From: DASUPK01 sp963724665
GTDB lineage: Bacteria > Actinomycetota > Thermoleophilia > Solirubrobacterales > 70-9
Assembly: GCA_963724665.1 (NCBI GenBank)
Contig: CAVRVH010000008.1
Coordinates: 186,001-250,000, forward strand
DNA length: 64,000 nt
Reading direction: 5' to 3'
The translations under genes were made by a program, and so were the position numbers. Shown in pieces: positions 1 through 8,250 of the stretch; position 1 is the stretch's first letter, and every line of letters begins with the position of its first letter. The notes under the pieces are model-generated. The model was not told where the DNA came from. It did no database searches and worked only from the letters and a program-made list of their open reading frames with translations.

Positions 1-1007
1 ACGGCGCGATGGAGAACACGATCATCGTCGCCGCGCCGGCCGACGAGGCCGCGCCGATCAAGTACATGGCCCCGTACGCGGGGTGCGCGATGGGGGAGCA
101 CTTCCTCTACCAAGGGAAGCACGCGCTCTGCATCTACGACGACCTCTCGAAGCACGCCGCCGCCTACCGGCAGATGTCGCTGCTTCTGAGGCGCCCACCC
201 GGCCGCGAGGCCTACCCGGGCGACGTCTTCTACCTCCACTCCAGGCTCCTGGAGCGGGCGGTGAAGCTGTCGGACGCCCAGGGCGCCGGCTCGCTGACCG
301 CGCTGCCGATCATCGAGACGCAGGCCGGCGACATCTCGGCCTACATCCCGACGAACGTCATCTCGATCACCGACGGCCAGATCTTCCTGGAGACGGACCT
401 CTTCTACTCAGGCGTTCGCCCGGCGATCAACGTCGGCACGTCGGTTTCCCGAGTGGGAGGCAACGCGCAGACCAAGGCGATGAAGAAGGTCGCCGGCCAG
501 CTGCGCCTGGATCTCTCCCAGTACCGCGAGCTCGAGGCCTTCGCGCAGTTCGGCTCCGAGCTCGACCCCGAGACCCAGAAGCAGCTCGCCCGAGGCGAGC
601 GGATGGTTGAAGCGCTCAACCAGAAGGAGCGCCAGCCGATGGCCGTCGCCGAGCAGGTCGCCTCGATCTTCTCGGGCACCGAGGGCTACCTCGACCGGAT
701 CAAGACCGAGCGGGTCGGCGAGTTCCTGGCGAACCTGATCGACAGGCTCCACGCTGAGAACAAGGACCTGATCGACCGGGTCAACGAGACTGGCCAGCTC
801 TCCGACGAGGACTCGGACGCCCTGGGCAAGTCGATCGCGCAGGCGATCGACGACTTCGGGCCCGACTTCGACCAGGAGGGCAACCCGCTCGAGGAGGGCG
901 AGTCCGACCGGATCAAGACGCGGGAGGGACGCGAGGCCGAGGACCTGGTTGCTCCGGCGGAGCAGCCGTCCGACGAGGAGCGTGAGGAGGCCGGGGCCAC
1001 CGCGTAA
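1..1007 (+). CDS. atpA: ATP synthase F1 subunit alpha (3' part, cut by window edge)
   Basis: C-terminal two thirds of the F1 ATPase alpha subunit, the non-catalytic nucleotide-binding subunit of the alpha3beta3 head on the cytoplasmic face of the membrane. The frame is open to the left edge, and the first Met (position 9) corresponds to an internal residue just before the conserved 'VAAPADEAAPIKYMAPYAG' stretch, so the Walker A region lies outside the window. The alpha/beta signature 'PAINVGTSVSRVGGNAQ' and the C-terminal helical domain ('LEAFAQFGSELDPETQKQL') are clear. The last 40 or so residues form an acidic extension. The stop lies 2 nt before atpG, in the standard operon order A-G-D-C. 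Confidence 0.97.
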   Translation, partial: GAMENTIIVAAPADEAAPIKYMAPYAGCAMGEHFLYQGKHALCIYDDLSKHAAAYRQMSLLLRRPPGREAYPGDVFYLHSRLLERAVKLSDAQGAGSLTALPIIETQAGDISAYIPTNVISITDGQIFLETDLFYSGVRPAINVGTSVSRVGGNAQTKAMKKVAGQLRLDLSQYRELEAFAQFGSELDPETQKQLARGERMVEALNQKERQPMAVAEQVASIFSGTEGYLDRIKTERVGEFLANLIDRLHAENKDLIDRVNETGQLSDEDSDALGKSIAQAIDDFGPDFDQEGNPLEEGESDRIKTREGREAEDLVAPAEQPSDEEREEAGATA

Positions 1008-1009
1008 CC

Positions 1010-1942
1010 ATGGCGACGCGCAAGGAAGTCAAGAACCGCATCTCCTCCGTCAAGAACGTGCAGAAGATCACGCGCGCGATGGAGATGGTCGCGGCGGCTC
1101 GTCTGCGCCGCGCGGAGCAGCGGATCGATGCGCTCCGCCCGTACGCGCGCGAGCTGCGCAAGATGACGCGTCAGGTCGCCGAGGCGGCGGGCGTCGAGGC
1201 GCGCAACCTGCCTGTGCTCCAGGAGCACGAAGAGCAGAAGACCGTCGGCATCGTCCTGGTCACCGGCGACCGCGGCCTGGCGGGGTCGTTCAACTCGCAG
1301 ATCATCCGGGCGGGCGTCCAACTCCAGCGGGGGCTCGCCTCGGAGGGCAAGGAGGTCCGGTTCTCCGTCGTCGGCCGCCGCGGCGTCTCGACGATGCGCT
1401 TCCGCGGCGAGGATCTCCACGGCGAGTACGTGGGCTTCACCGACCGTCCAGCGTTCGCCAACGCCAGGGAGATCGCGGACGACCTCGTCGCCTCCTACGT
1501 CGACAAGGACCTGAACCGCGTCGATTTGATCTACAACCGGTACGTCTCGCCGCTCACCCAGTACGTGCGACGGCAGACGCTTCTCCCCGTCCAGCAGGCC
1601 GACGTGTTCGGCGAAGGGGTGGAGGAGCTGACACCGGATGAGCCGGAGGACCTCGACGAGGAGCTCGCCGAGGCTCATCGCAAGGCCCTCTGGGACTACG
1701 AGCCCGAACCGGAGGAGCTGCTGGCGGAGCTGATCCCGGAATACGCACAGCTCAACATCTACCGGGCGCTGCTCGAGTCGACGGCGTCGGAGCACGGCTC
1801 GCGCATGACCGCGATGCGAAACGCCGCCGAGAACGCGAAGGACGTGATCTCAGACCTCACCTTGGAGATGAACCGGGTACGGCAGGCGGAGATCACCCAG
1901 GAGATCCTCGAAGTAGTCGCTGGCGCGGAAGGCGTCAGCTAG
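1010..1942 (+). CDS. atpG: ATP synthase F1 subunit gamma
   Basis: Central rotor stalk of the F1 ATPase. The N-terminal helix 'NRISSVKNVQKITRAMEMV' and the C-terminal helix 'NAAENAKDVISDLTLEMNR' are the conserved antiparallel coiled coil that rotates inside the alpha3beta3 ring. At 310 aa it is somewhat longer than the usual 285 or so. The extra length is an acidic Glu/Asp/Pro-rich insertion around residues 205-240, as in other actinobacterial gamma subunits. The ATG is 2 nt after the atpA stop. Cotranscribed with atpD, which follows after 25 nt containing a good GAAGGAG ribosome binding site. Confidence 0.97.
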   Translation: MATRKEVKNRISSVKNVQKITRAMEMVAAARLRRAEQRIDALRPYARELRKMTRQVAEAAGVEARNLPVLQEHEEQKTVGIVLVTGDRGLAGSFNSQIIRAGVQLQRGLASEGKEVRFSVVGRRGVSTMRFRGEDLHGEYVGFTDRPAFANAREIADDLVASYVDKDLNRVDLIYNRYVSPLTQYVRRQTLLPVQQADVFGEGVEELTPDEPEDLDEELAEAHRKALWDYEPEPEELLAELIPEYAQLNIYRALLESTASEHGSRMTAMRNAAENAKDVISDLTLEMNRVRQAEITQEILEVVAGAEGVS

Positions 1943-1967
1943 AGACTTGGAATAGAGAAGGAGACGA

Positions 1968-3470
1968 ATGGCTGACAACGGAACAAACGTGGGGACCGTC
2001 GAGCAGGTGACGGGCGTCGTCATCGACGTCGTCTTCCCCGACCACATTCCCGAGATCTTCACTGCGCTCAAGATCGAGGTCTCGCCGGAGGAGAGTCGCA
2101 CCGAGCTCAATCTGATCTGCGAGGTGCAGCAGCACCTCGGCGACGACCGCGTCCGCGCGATCGCCATGGACGCAACGGACGGACTGCGCCGCGGCGACAA
2201 GGTGATCGACACCGGTGGCCCGATCACGGTCCCGGTGGGCAAGGAGACCCTCGGCCGCATCTTCAACCTGCTCGGCGAGACGATCGACGAGGGCCCGGAG
2301 CTTCCAGACGGGGAGCGCTGGCCGATTCACCGCCGCGCGCCCGAGGTCGAGGATCTGGCTCCATCGCAGGAGATCCTGGAGACGGGGATCAAGGTGGTTG
2401 ACCTGCTGGCTCCCTACGCCAAGGGCGGCAAGGTCGGCCTGTTCGGCGGCGCCGGCGTTGGCAAGACCGTTCTGATCCAGGAGCTGATCCGCTCGATCGC
2501 CGAGGAGCACGAGGGCCTCTCGGCCTTCTGCGGCGTCGGCGAGCGCTCGCGCGAGGGCAACGACCTCTGGCTCGAGATGAAGGAGTCCGGCGTCATCGAC
2601 AAGACCATGCTGGTCTTCGGCCAGATGAACGAGCCGCCGGGCGCGCGCCTCCGGGTGGCGCTCTCCGGACTGACCATGGCGGAGTACTTCCGCCAGCAGG
2701 GCGGCCAGGACGTGCTGCTCTTCATCGACAACATCTTCCGGTTCGTGCAGGCCGGCTCCGAGGTTTCGGCGCTGCTCGGGCGGATGCCCTCCGCGGTCGG
2801 CTACCAGCCGACCCTGGAGACGGAGATGGGTGACCTCCAGGAGCGGATCACGTCGACCCGCGAGGGCTCGGTCACCTCGGTCCAGGCCATCTACGTGCCG
2901 GCCGACGACCTCACCGACCCGGCTCCGGCGTCGGTGTTCGCGCACCTCAACGCCACGACGGTGTTGACGCGCTCGCTGGTAGAGCAGGGGATCTACCCCG
3001 CGGTCGATCCGCTCGACTCGACCTCGACGATCCTCAAGCCCGAGATCCTCGGCGAGGAGCACTACGACACGGCGACCCGCGTCCAGGAGACCCTGCAGCG
3101 CTACAAGGAGCTGCAGGACATCATCGCGATCCTCGGGATCGACGAGCTCTCGGACGAGGACAAGCAGACGGTGTCGAGGGCGCGAAAGATCCAGCGCTTC
3201 CTCTCCCAGCCGTTCTTCGTCGCCTCCCAGTTCACGGGCCGCGACGGCGAGTACGTCCCGGTCGAGGAGACGGTCCGCAGCTTCAAGGCGATCGTCGACG
3301 GCGAGCACGACGACATCCCCGAGCGGGCGTTCTACATGCAGGGGACGATCGACCAGGTGCTCGAGGCGTCGAAGAAGATGAGCGCCGAGGAGCCCGAGGA
3401 GTCGGCCGAAGCCGAGGCCTCCGAGCAGGAGGCGAAGGCCGAGGAGCAGCCCGAGGGAGCCGCGGCCTAG
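1968..3470 (+). CDS. atpD: ATP synthase F1 subunit beta
   Basis: Catalytic subunit of F1 ATPase. Walker A 'GGAGVGKTV' lies near residue 160, followed by 'GVGERSREGNDLW' and the Walker B strand 'VLLFIDNIFRF'. The 'PSAVGYQPTL' signature and the DELSDEDK region near the C terminus (the DELSEED rotor contact) are present. Length is 500 aa against about 470-480 typical; the excess is a C-terminal tail of about 30 residues made mostly of Glu and Ala, mirrored by the acidic tail of alpha. The start is supported by GAAGGAG 6-12 nt upstream of the ATG. Confidence 0.98.
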   Translation: MADNGTNVGTVEQVTGVVIDVVFPDHIPEIFTALKIEVSPEESRTELNLICEVQQHLGDDRVRAIAMDATDGLRRGDKVIDTGGPITVPVGKETLGRIFNLLGETIDEGPELPDGERWPIHRRAPEVEDLAPSQEILETGIKVVDLLAPYAKGGKVGLFGGAGVGKTVLIQELIRSIAEEHEGLSAFCGVGERSREGNDLWLEMKESGVIDKTMLVFGQMNEPPGARLRVALSGLTMAEYFRQQGGQDVLLFIDNIFRFVQAGSEVSALLGRMPSAVGYQPTLETEMGDLQERITSTREGSVTSVQAIYVPADDLTDPAPASVFAHLNATTVLTRSLVEQGIYPAVDPLDSTSTILKPEILGEEHYDTATRVQETLQRYKELQDIIAILGIDELSDEDKQTVSRARKIQRFLSQPFFVASQFTGRDGEYVPVEETVRSFKAIVDGEHDDIPERAFYMQGTIDQVLEASKKMSAEEPEESAEAEASEQEAKAEEQPEGAAA

Positions 3471-3473
3471 CCG

Positions 3474-3890
3474 ATGGCCGAGCACAACGTCAACGTTCGC
3501 GTCCTCACCCCGGAGGGGCAGGTCTTCGAGGGCGAGGTCGAGCAGCTCTCCACCCGCACCGCGGTCGGCGAGCTCGGCATCCTGGCCAACCACGTGCCCG
3601 TGCTGGCGCGACTGCGCCCAACGGAGCTGCGCCTCCACATGCCCGGGGGCGAGGTCCAGCGCTGGGCACAGGCCGAGGGCTGGCTGCAGGTATTCGCCAA
3701 CCGCGCCACGGTGCTCGTTGGCGAGGCGGTGCCGCCTGACCAGCTCGATCAGGGCGAGCTCCGCAGCCGGATCGAGGACGCGGACGCCCGGCTGAAGGAG
3801 TCCGATGAAGGCTCCGGTGCCCACACACAGGCGCAGAAGGACAAGGAGCGCGCCGAAGCATTTCTCGCCGTAGCCGGCGCGGATTCCTAA
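3474..3890 (+). CDS. atpC: ATP synthase F1 subunit epsilon
   Basis: Small regulatory stalk subunit of F1 (138 aa, normal length) that couples rotor to c-ring and can inhibit ATP hydrolysis. The N-terminal beta-sandwich is recognisable: 'VLTPEGQVFEGEVEQLSTRT', then 'GELGILANHVPVLARL' and 'GWLQVFANRATVLVGEA'. The C-terminal part is a shorter charged helical region. It starts 3 nt after the atpD stop and ends the operon; the next gene has its own promoter-like sequence. Confidence 0.95.
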   Translation: MAEHNVNVRVLTPEGQVFEGEVEQLSTRTAVGELGILANHVPVLARLRPTELRLHMPGGEVQRWAQAEGWLQVFANRATVLVGEAVPPDQLDQGELRSRIEDADARLKESDEGSGAHTQAQKDKERAEAFLAVAGADS

Positions 3891-3895
3891 GCACC

Positions 3896-3901
3896 TAGCA
3901 T
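3896..3901 (+). promoter_or_regulatory. -10 box TAGCAT of a leaderless start
   Basis: TAGCAT ends 6 nt before the ATG at 3908, so a transcript from it would begin at or next to the start codon. No ribosome binding site is present. Member of the set described in the findings. Confidence 0.5.
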
Positions 3902-3907
3902 CCGTGC

Positions 3908-4990
3908 ATGGACGAGCTTGCGCTCGCGCAACGCCTGATCGCTTTCGACACCTCGAATGCCGAGGGGCTCCGCCGCGCGGCGGAGTTCGTTGGCGGCTGG
4001 CTCGAGTCGAACGACATCAAGGCGTCCCAGACCGAGTCGCGCGGGCTGCCGGTCACCACGGCAGAGGTGGGGCCTCCAGACGCACCCACCCTGGTGCTGC
4101 ACGGTCACCTGGACGTGGTCCCGGGCGGCCGCGATCAGTTCGAGCCTCGCATCGAGGGCGACCAGCTCCTCGGCCGTGGCTCATATGACATGAAGGGCGC
4201 GCTGGCGGTGATGCTGGTCGTCCTGCACGATCTCCGCGACCAGGAGGACGTCCGCCTGCGGCTCGGCATCGTCTCGGACGAGGAGTCTGAGGAGGAGGAA
4301 AACCGCGGCTCGGATGCGCTCGTGGCCGGTGGCTTCATCGGTGACTTCGCGATCACGGGCGAGCCCACGAACCTCCAGGTCGGCGTGCAGGCGAAGGGCG
4401 TTCTCGCGATGCGGCTCGAGGTCCAGGGCCGTTCAGCGCATGGAGCCACGCCATGGCTCGGCGATAATGCTGTCGTTAAGGCGGTTGAGGTATTCAGGGG
4501 CATCGAATCGCTACCGTTTGCGCGCCACAGCTCTGCCCTGTTCGACCGCCCCTCCATCAATCTCGGTCGGATCATGGGCGGCGACGCCCTGAACAAAGTG
4601 CCCGATACCTGCGTCATAGACGTCGATGTTCGCTTCCTGCCCGACCAGGATCCAGACGAGATCCTCGAGCAGGTGAGAGGCCTGCCTGACACCCGCGTGC
4701 TCGCCACCTTCCGTCGCCCGCCGGCGGTCGTCGAGCCCGACTCGCCGTTCGTGCAGGGCCTCTGCGAGGCGGCCTCGCCCCATCATCCCGAGCGGGTGAT
4801 GAGCGTCGGCCGCGATGGCGCCTCCGACGCGGTCTCCTTCCTGGCGGTGGGCGTGCCCGCCGTCGAGTTCGGGCCCGTCGGTGACGGGCACCACGGCCCC
4901 CGCGAGTGGGTCTCGATCAGCTCGCTCCGCAGCTACCGCCAGGCCCTCGAGGGCTTTGTGGAGAGCTTCCCCGGGATGGCCGCCGCATGA
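3908..4990 (+). CDS. dapE: M20 family metallo-deacylase (DapE/ArgE type)
   Basis: Zinc-dependent amidohydrolase of the M20 family, 360 aa. Metal-binding and catalytic motifs: 'LHGHLDVVPGG' (His ligand, catalytic Asp), 'GSYDMKGALAVM' (bridging Asp), 'DEESEEEEN' (general base and ligand Glu) and a C-terminal 'GDGHHGPREW' His. The dimerisation lid domain lies between ('GRSAHGATPWLGDNAV'). Most likely succinyl-diaminopimelate desuccinylase in lysine/peptidoglycan precursor synthesis. Acetylornithine deacetylase or a peptidase cannot be excluded from sequence alone. The stop overlaps the next ATG (ATGA), suggesting translational coupling to the LCP gene. Confidence 0.8.
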   Translation: MDELALAQRLIAFDTSNAEGLRRAAEFVGGWLESNDIKASQTESRGLPVTTAEVGPPDAPTLVLHGHLDVVPGGRDQFEPRIEGDQLLGRGSYDMKGALAVMLVVLHDLRDQEDVRLRLGIVSDEESEEEENRGSDALVAGGFIGDFAITGEPTNLQVGVQAKGVLAMRLEVQGRSAHGATPWLGDNAVVKAVEVFRGIESLPFARHSSALFDRPSINLGRIMGGDALNKVPDTCVIDVDVRFLPDQDPDEILEQVRGLPDTRVLATFRRPPAVVEPDSPFVQGLCEAASPHHPERVMSVGRDGASDAVSFLAVGVPAVEFGPVGDGHHGPREWVSISSLRSYRQALEGFVESFPGMAAA

Positions 4991-6888
4991 GCCCCCGGAA
5001 GAAGAAGGACGACGAGGAGCCGCGCGCGGACGATACCCAGGAGTACGAGCTCGGCGACGACTTCCTCGAGGACCGCGACGACGAGGAGGTCGAGGAGGAA
5101 GAGGTCGACGACGAGGATGTCGACGACGCGGAGGATCTCGACGAGGAGGAGGACGCGGACGAGGATTACGACGACGAGGGCGACGAGGAGCTCGACGAGG
5201 AGGACGAGCTCGAGCACGTCGTCTCCGCCGAGACGCAGGAGTGGGATGGCCTGGAGGCAGCCGAGGCCGAGGCCGACGAGCCGACCCTGGTGGCTTCGGC
5301 GGGCGAGCGCGTCAAGCAGGCAGGCTCCGCAATCACCTCCGGCTTCGAGAAGGTCGGGGGAAAGAAGGTCACCTCGGGGTTCAAGGCGGTTCGCAGCCAC
5401 CTCGGCTTCCCGGTCTGGCTGCGCTTCCTGACTGCCTCATTCGTGATCGTCGCCGCGGTTGCGGGAGCGACCTCGGCGAGCCTGATTCTCTACCTGTCGG
5501 ATATCGCGAATGCCCTGAAGAACCACAGCGAGATCCAGGGGTTGGACCCGTTCCTCGCCCACACCACGGGCTCGGGGCCACAGACGATCCTGATCATCGG
5601 CTCGGACAGGCGCAACCAGTCCATCAGCGGCAAGTTCGGCCTCTCCGACACGACGATGCTGCTTCGGCTCGATCCGAACCGCAACGCGATCGCTCTGCTC
5701 TCGATTCCTCGCGACCTGAAGGTCGACATCCCGGGCGTGGGCACCGACAAGATCAACGCCGCGTACTCGATTGGCGGCCCCAAGCTGACACTCCGCGTCG
5801 TCAAGAACCTCACGGGCCTGCAGGTCAACCACCTCGTGAACGTCGACTTCACGGGGTTCGCCCGGGCCGTGAACGCGATCGGCTGCGTCTACGTCGACGT
5901 CGACCGCCGGTACTACATCGCGCCGAACTCGGGCACCTCGGAGATCAACCTGCAGCCCGGATATCAGGCGCTCTGCGGGTTCGATGCCCTGTCCTACGCC
6001 CGCTACCGCCACACGGACAACGACATCGTCCGCGCTGCCCGTCAGCAGACGTTCCTGCGCGAGGCGCGCGCCAAGGTCCCACCATCCAAGCTGATCGAGG
6101 ACCGCAAGAAGCTGGTCAAGATCTTCACCACCTACACCTCCTCTGACATTGGCTCCGCCGAGGAGATGCTCCAGGTGCTGAGGCTCTTCTTCGACCTCCG
6201 CGGCGCTCCGATCAAGGAGATCCACTTCAACGGGACACTCGGTCCGTCCTACGTCACGGCGACGCCGGAGGAGATCCACACGGCGGTGAACCAATTCCTC
6301 GGTGTGGAAGGAACTCCCGGGCCCGCCGGCTCGAGCGCGAAGCCCAAGAAGGCCGTGACCCCCCAGCAGCCGCCGGATCACACGAAGTCCAAGCCGGCGA
6401 CCAAGAAGAAGTCCTCGGGCTCATCGCTCCCGAGCACGCTCACTCGGACCACCTACGGCAAGCAGCTCGCGCGGTCGATCAGGGCCCGCAAGGAGAAGGT
6501 TCCGGTCTACTACCCGACCCTGCTCGAATCGGGCAGCGACTACGCGCAGAAGCCACGCGTCTACAAGATCAACGGCAAGGGGGACGGGGCGCCACCGCAC
6601 GACGAGCGCGCCGCCTACAAGTGGGTCTTCTCCCTACCCACCCTGGGCGACTACTACGGGTTCGAGGGCACCAGGTGGAAGGACCCGCCGATCCTCAGCA
6701 ATTCGAGCGAGACGAGGACGATCGGGGACCGCGACTACAAGCTCTACTACGACGGCGACAGGCTGCGGATGGTGGCCTGGCAGACCGACCAGGGCTCCTT
6801 CTGGGTCTCGAACTCGCTGATAGAGACCGTTCCGAACGAGGACATGCTGAAGATCGCCGTGGGCTTCCGGCAACTTCCGGGGACCTGA
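4987..6888 (+). CDS. LytR-CpsA-Psr (LCP) family cell-wall polymer ligase
   Basis: Membrane phosphotransferase that attaches anionic glycopolymers to peptidoglycan. 633 aa: residues 1-100 are extremely Asp/Glu-rich and cytoplasmic, one membrane segment lies around 138-170 ('FLTASFVIVAAVAGATSAS'), and the LCP catalytic domain is about 195-330, with 'ILIIGSDRR', 'LSIPRDLKVDIPGVG', 'DKINAAYSIGG' and 'LSYARYRHTDNDIVRAARQ' supplying the conserved Arg/Asp residues that bind the lipid pyrophosphate. A Pro/Lys-rich linker and a C-terminal extracellular domain of about 180 residues follow. The ATG overlaps the previous stop (ATGA), which fixes the start over upstream alternatives. It precedes the nucleotide-sugar genes, consistent with a wall-polymer pathway. 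Confidence 0.9.
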   Translation: MSPRKKKDDEEPRADDTQEYELGDDFLEDRDDEEVEEEEVDDEDVDDAEDLDEEEDADEDYDDEGDEELDEEDELEHVVSAETQEWDGLEAAEAEADEPTLVASAGERVKQAGSAITSGFEKVGGKKVTSGFKAVRSHLGFPVWLRFLTASFVIVAAVAGATSASLILYLSDIANALKNHSEIQGLDPFLAHTTGSGPQTILIIGSDRRNQSISGKFGLSDTTMLLRLDPNRNAIALLSIPRDLKVDIPGVGTDKINAAYSIGGPKLTLRVVKNLTGLQVNHLVNVDFTGFARAVNAIGCVYVDVDRRYYIAPNSGTSEINLQPGYQALCGFDALSYARYRHTDNDIVRAARQQTFLREARAKVPPSKLIEDRKKLVKIFTTYTSSDIGSAEEMLQVLRLFFDLRGAPIKEIHFNGTLGPSYVTATPEEIHTAVNQFLGVEGTPGPAGSSAKPKKAVTPQQPPDHTKSKPATKKKSSGSSLPSTLTRTTYGKQLARSIRARKEKVPVYYPTLLESGSDYAQKPRVYKINGKGDGAPPHDERAAYKWVFSLPTLGDYYGFEGTRWKDPPILSNSSETRTIGDRDYKLYYDGDRLRMVAWQTDQGSFWVSNSLIETVPNEDMLKIAVGFRQLPGT

Positions 6889-6899
6889 CCCCGGGCGAG

Positions 6900-8237
6900 G
6901 TGAGCGTGAGCGAGAGGGAGCCGATCGGGGTGGTGGGGGCCGGCTGGGTCGGGCTGGTGACCGCCGCCTGCTTCGCCGAACTCGGACATCGGGTCGTCGT
7001 TCGCGAGATCGTCCCGGAGAAGGTCGAATCGCTCCGGCGCGGCGAGGTCCCCATCCACGAGCCGGAGCTGCCCGAGCTGATCGAGCGCAACCGCGAGCGT
7101 CTCACCTTCGCGACGGAGATGGCCGAGCTGCTCGACGGGCCGCGGCTGATCTTCGTCTGCGTGCAGACGCCGCCCACCTACTCGGGGGATGCCGATCTCT
7201 CGGCGGTGCAGCGAGCGGTCGAGGAGATCGGCGAACCTGACGGCAAGGCACTGGTGATGAAGAGCACCGTCCCCGTCGGGACCGGCCGCACCATCCACCG
7301 TGATGCTCCCGACCTGGCCTACGTGTCGTGCCCCGAGTTCCTCAAGGAGGGGACCGCCGTCAAGGACTTCCTACAGCCGGACCGTGTGGTGATCGGGTTC
7401 GATGAGGGCGACGAGTGGGCCGCCGACGCGGTGGCCGCCGCATACGAGCCCCTCGGCGCGCCGATCGTCCGCACCGACCTCTCCAGCGCGGAGATGATCA
7501 AGCTCGCGTCCAACGCATACCTGGCGACCAAGATCAGCTTCATCAACGAGATCGCCAACGTCTGCGACGAGGTCGGGGCTGACGTCACCGAGGTCGCCCG
7601 GGGGATGGGGCTGGATCCGCGGATCGGAGATCGTTTCCTGAACGCGGGCCTCGGCTTCGGCGGTTCCTGCTTCCCCAAGGACACCCAGGCGCTCAAGATC
7701 CTCGCCGGGAACAGCGGGTACCACTTCCAGCTCCTCAGCTCGGTGATCGAGGTGAATGAGCTCCAGAAGCGACGGGTGATGTCGAAGCTCTCCAAGCACC
7801 TCGATTCGCTGGTCGGCAAGCGGGTCGCGCTCCTCGGCCTGGCGTTCAAGCCGGACACCGACGACATGCGCGAAGCGTCGAGTCTGGTGCTGGCGGCCCG
7901 CCTCGAGGGAGAGGGGGCAACGGTGACGGCCTTCGACCCTGTGGCTCAGCGGGCGGCCGGCGAGCTGCTGCCGAGCGTGGAGATGGCCGGATCGGCCATG
8001 GAGGCGCTGGAGGGCGCCGACGCAGCGGTTCTGGTCACCGAGTGGCCGGACTTCGCAGGGCTCGACTGGGCCGAGGTCGCCAAACGGATGGCGAACCCGC
8101 TGCTGGTGGACGGCCGGAACTTCCTCGAGCCGGACGCAGTTCGGTCGGCCGGGATCGTCTACGAGGCAATCGGGCGCCCGAGCGCCCCTGAGACTCGCGA
8201 AGCCAGCGGACGCGAAGCGGAGCAGGCGAAGCGTTGA
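6900..8237 (+). CDS. UDP-glucose/GDP-mannose dehydrogenase family protein
   Basis: NAD-dependent four-electron dehydrogenase making a uronic acid nucleotide sugar. N-terminal Rossmann motif 'GVVGAGWVGLVTAACF', central 'SCPEFLKEGTAVKDF', catalytic Cys in 'GFGGSCFPKDTQAL' and C-terminal 'LAFKPDTDDMREAS'. Length about 445 aa, normal for UDP-glucose 6-dehydrogenase. Starts GTG 6900 or GTG 6906 are both possible; GAGG precedes. It lies 11 nt after the LCP gene and 13 nt before the pyrophosphorylase. UDP-glucose as substrate is the likeliest reading, implying a glucuronate-containing (teichuronic-acid-like) polymer; GDP-mannose is possible. Confidence 0.92.
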   Translation: MSVSEREPIGVVGAGWVGLVTAACFAELGHRVVVREIVPEKVESLRRGEVPIHEPELPELIERNRERLTFATEMAELLDGPRLIFVCVQTPPTYSGDADLSAVQRAVEEIGEPDGKALVMKSTVPVGTGRTIHRDAPDLAYVSCPEFLKEGTAVKDFLQPDRVVIGFDEGDEWAADAVAAAYEPLGAPIVRTDLSSAEMIKLASNAYLATKISFINEIANVCDEVGADVTEVARGMGLDPRIGDRFLNAGLGFGGSCFPKDTQALKILAGNSGYHFQLLSSVIEVNELQKRRVMSKLSKHLDSLVGKRVALLGLAFKPDTDDMREASSLVLAARLEGEGATVTAFDPVAQRAAGELLPSVEMAGSAMEALEGADAAVLVTEWPDFAGLDWAEVAKRMANPLLVDGRNFLEPDAVRSAGIVYEAIGRPSAPETREASGREAEQAKR

Positions 8238-8250
8238 TGGAGCTCGGTTG

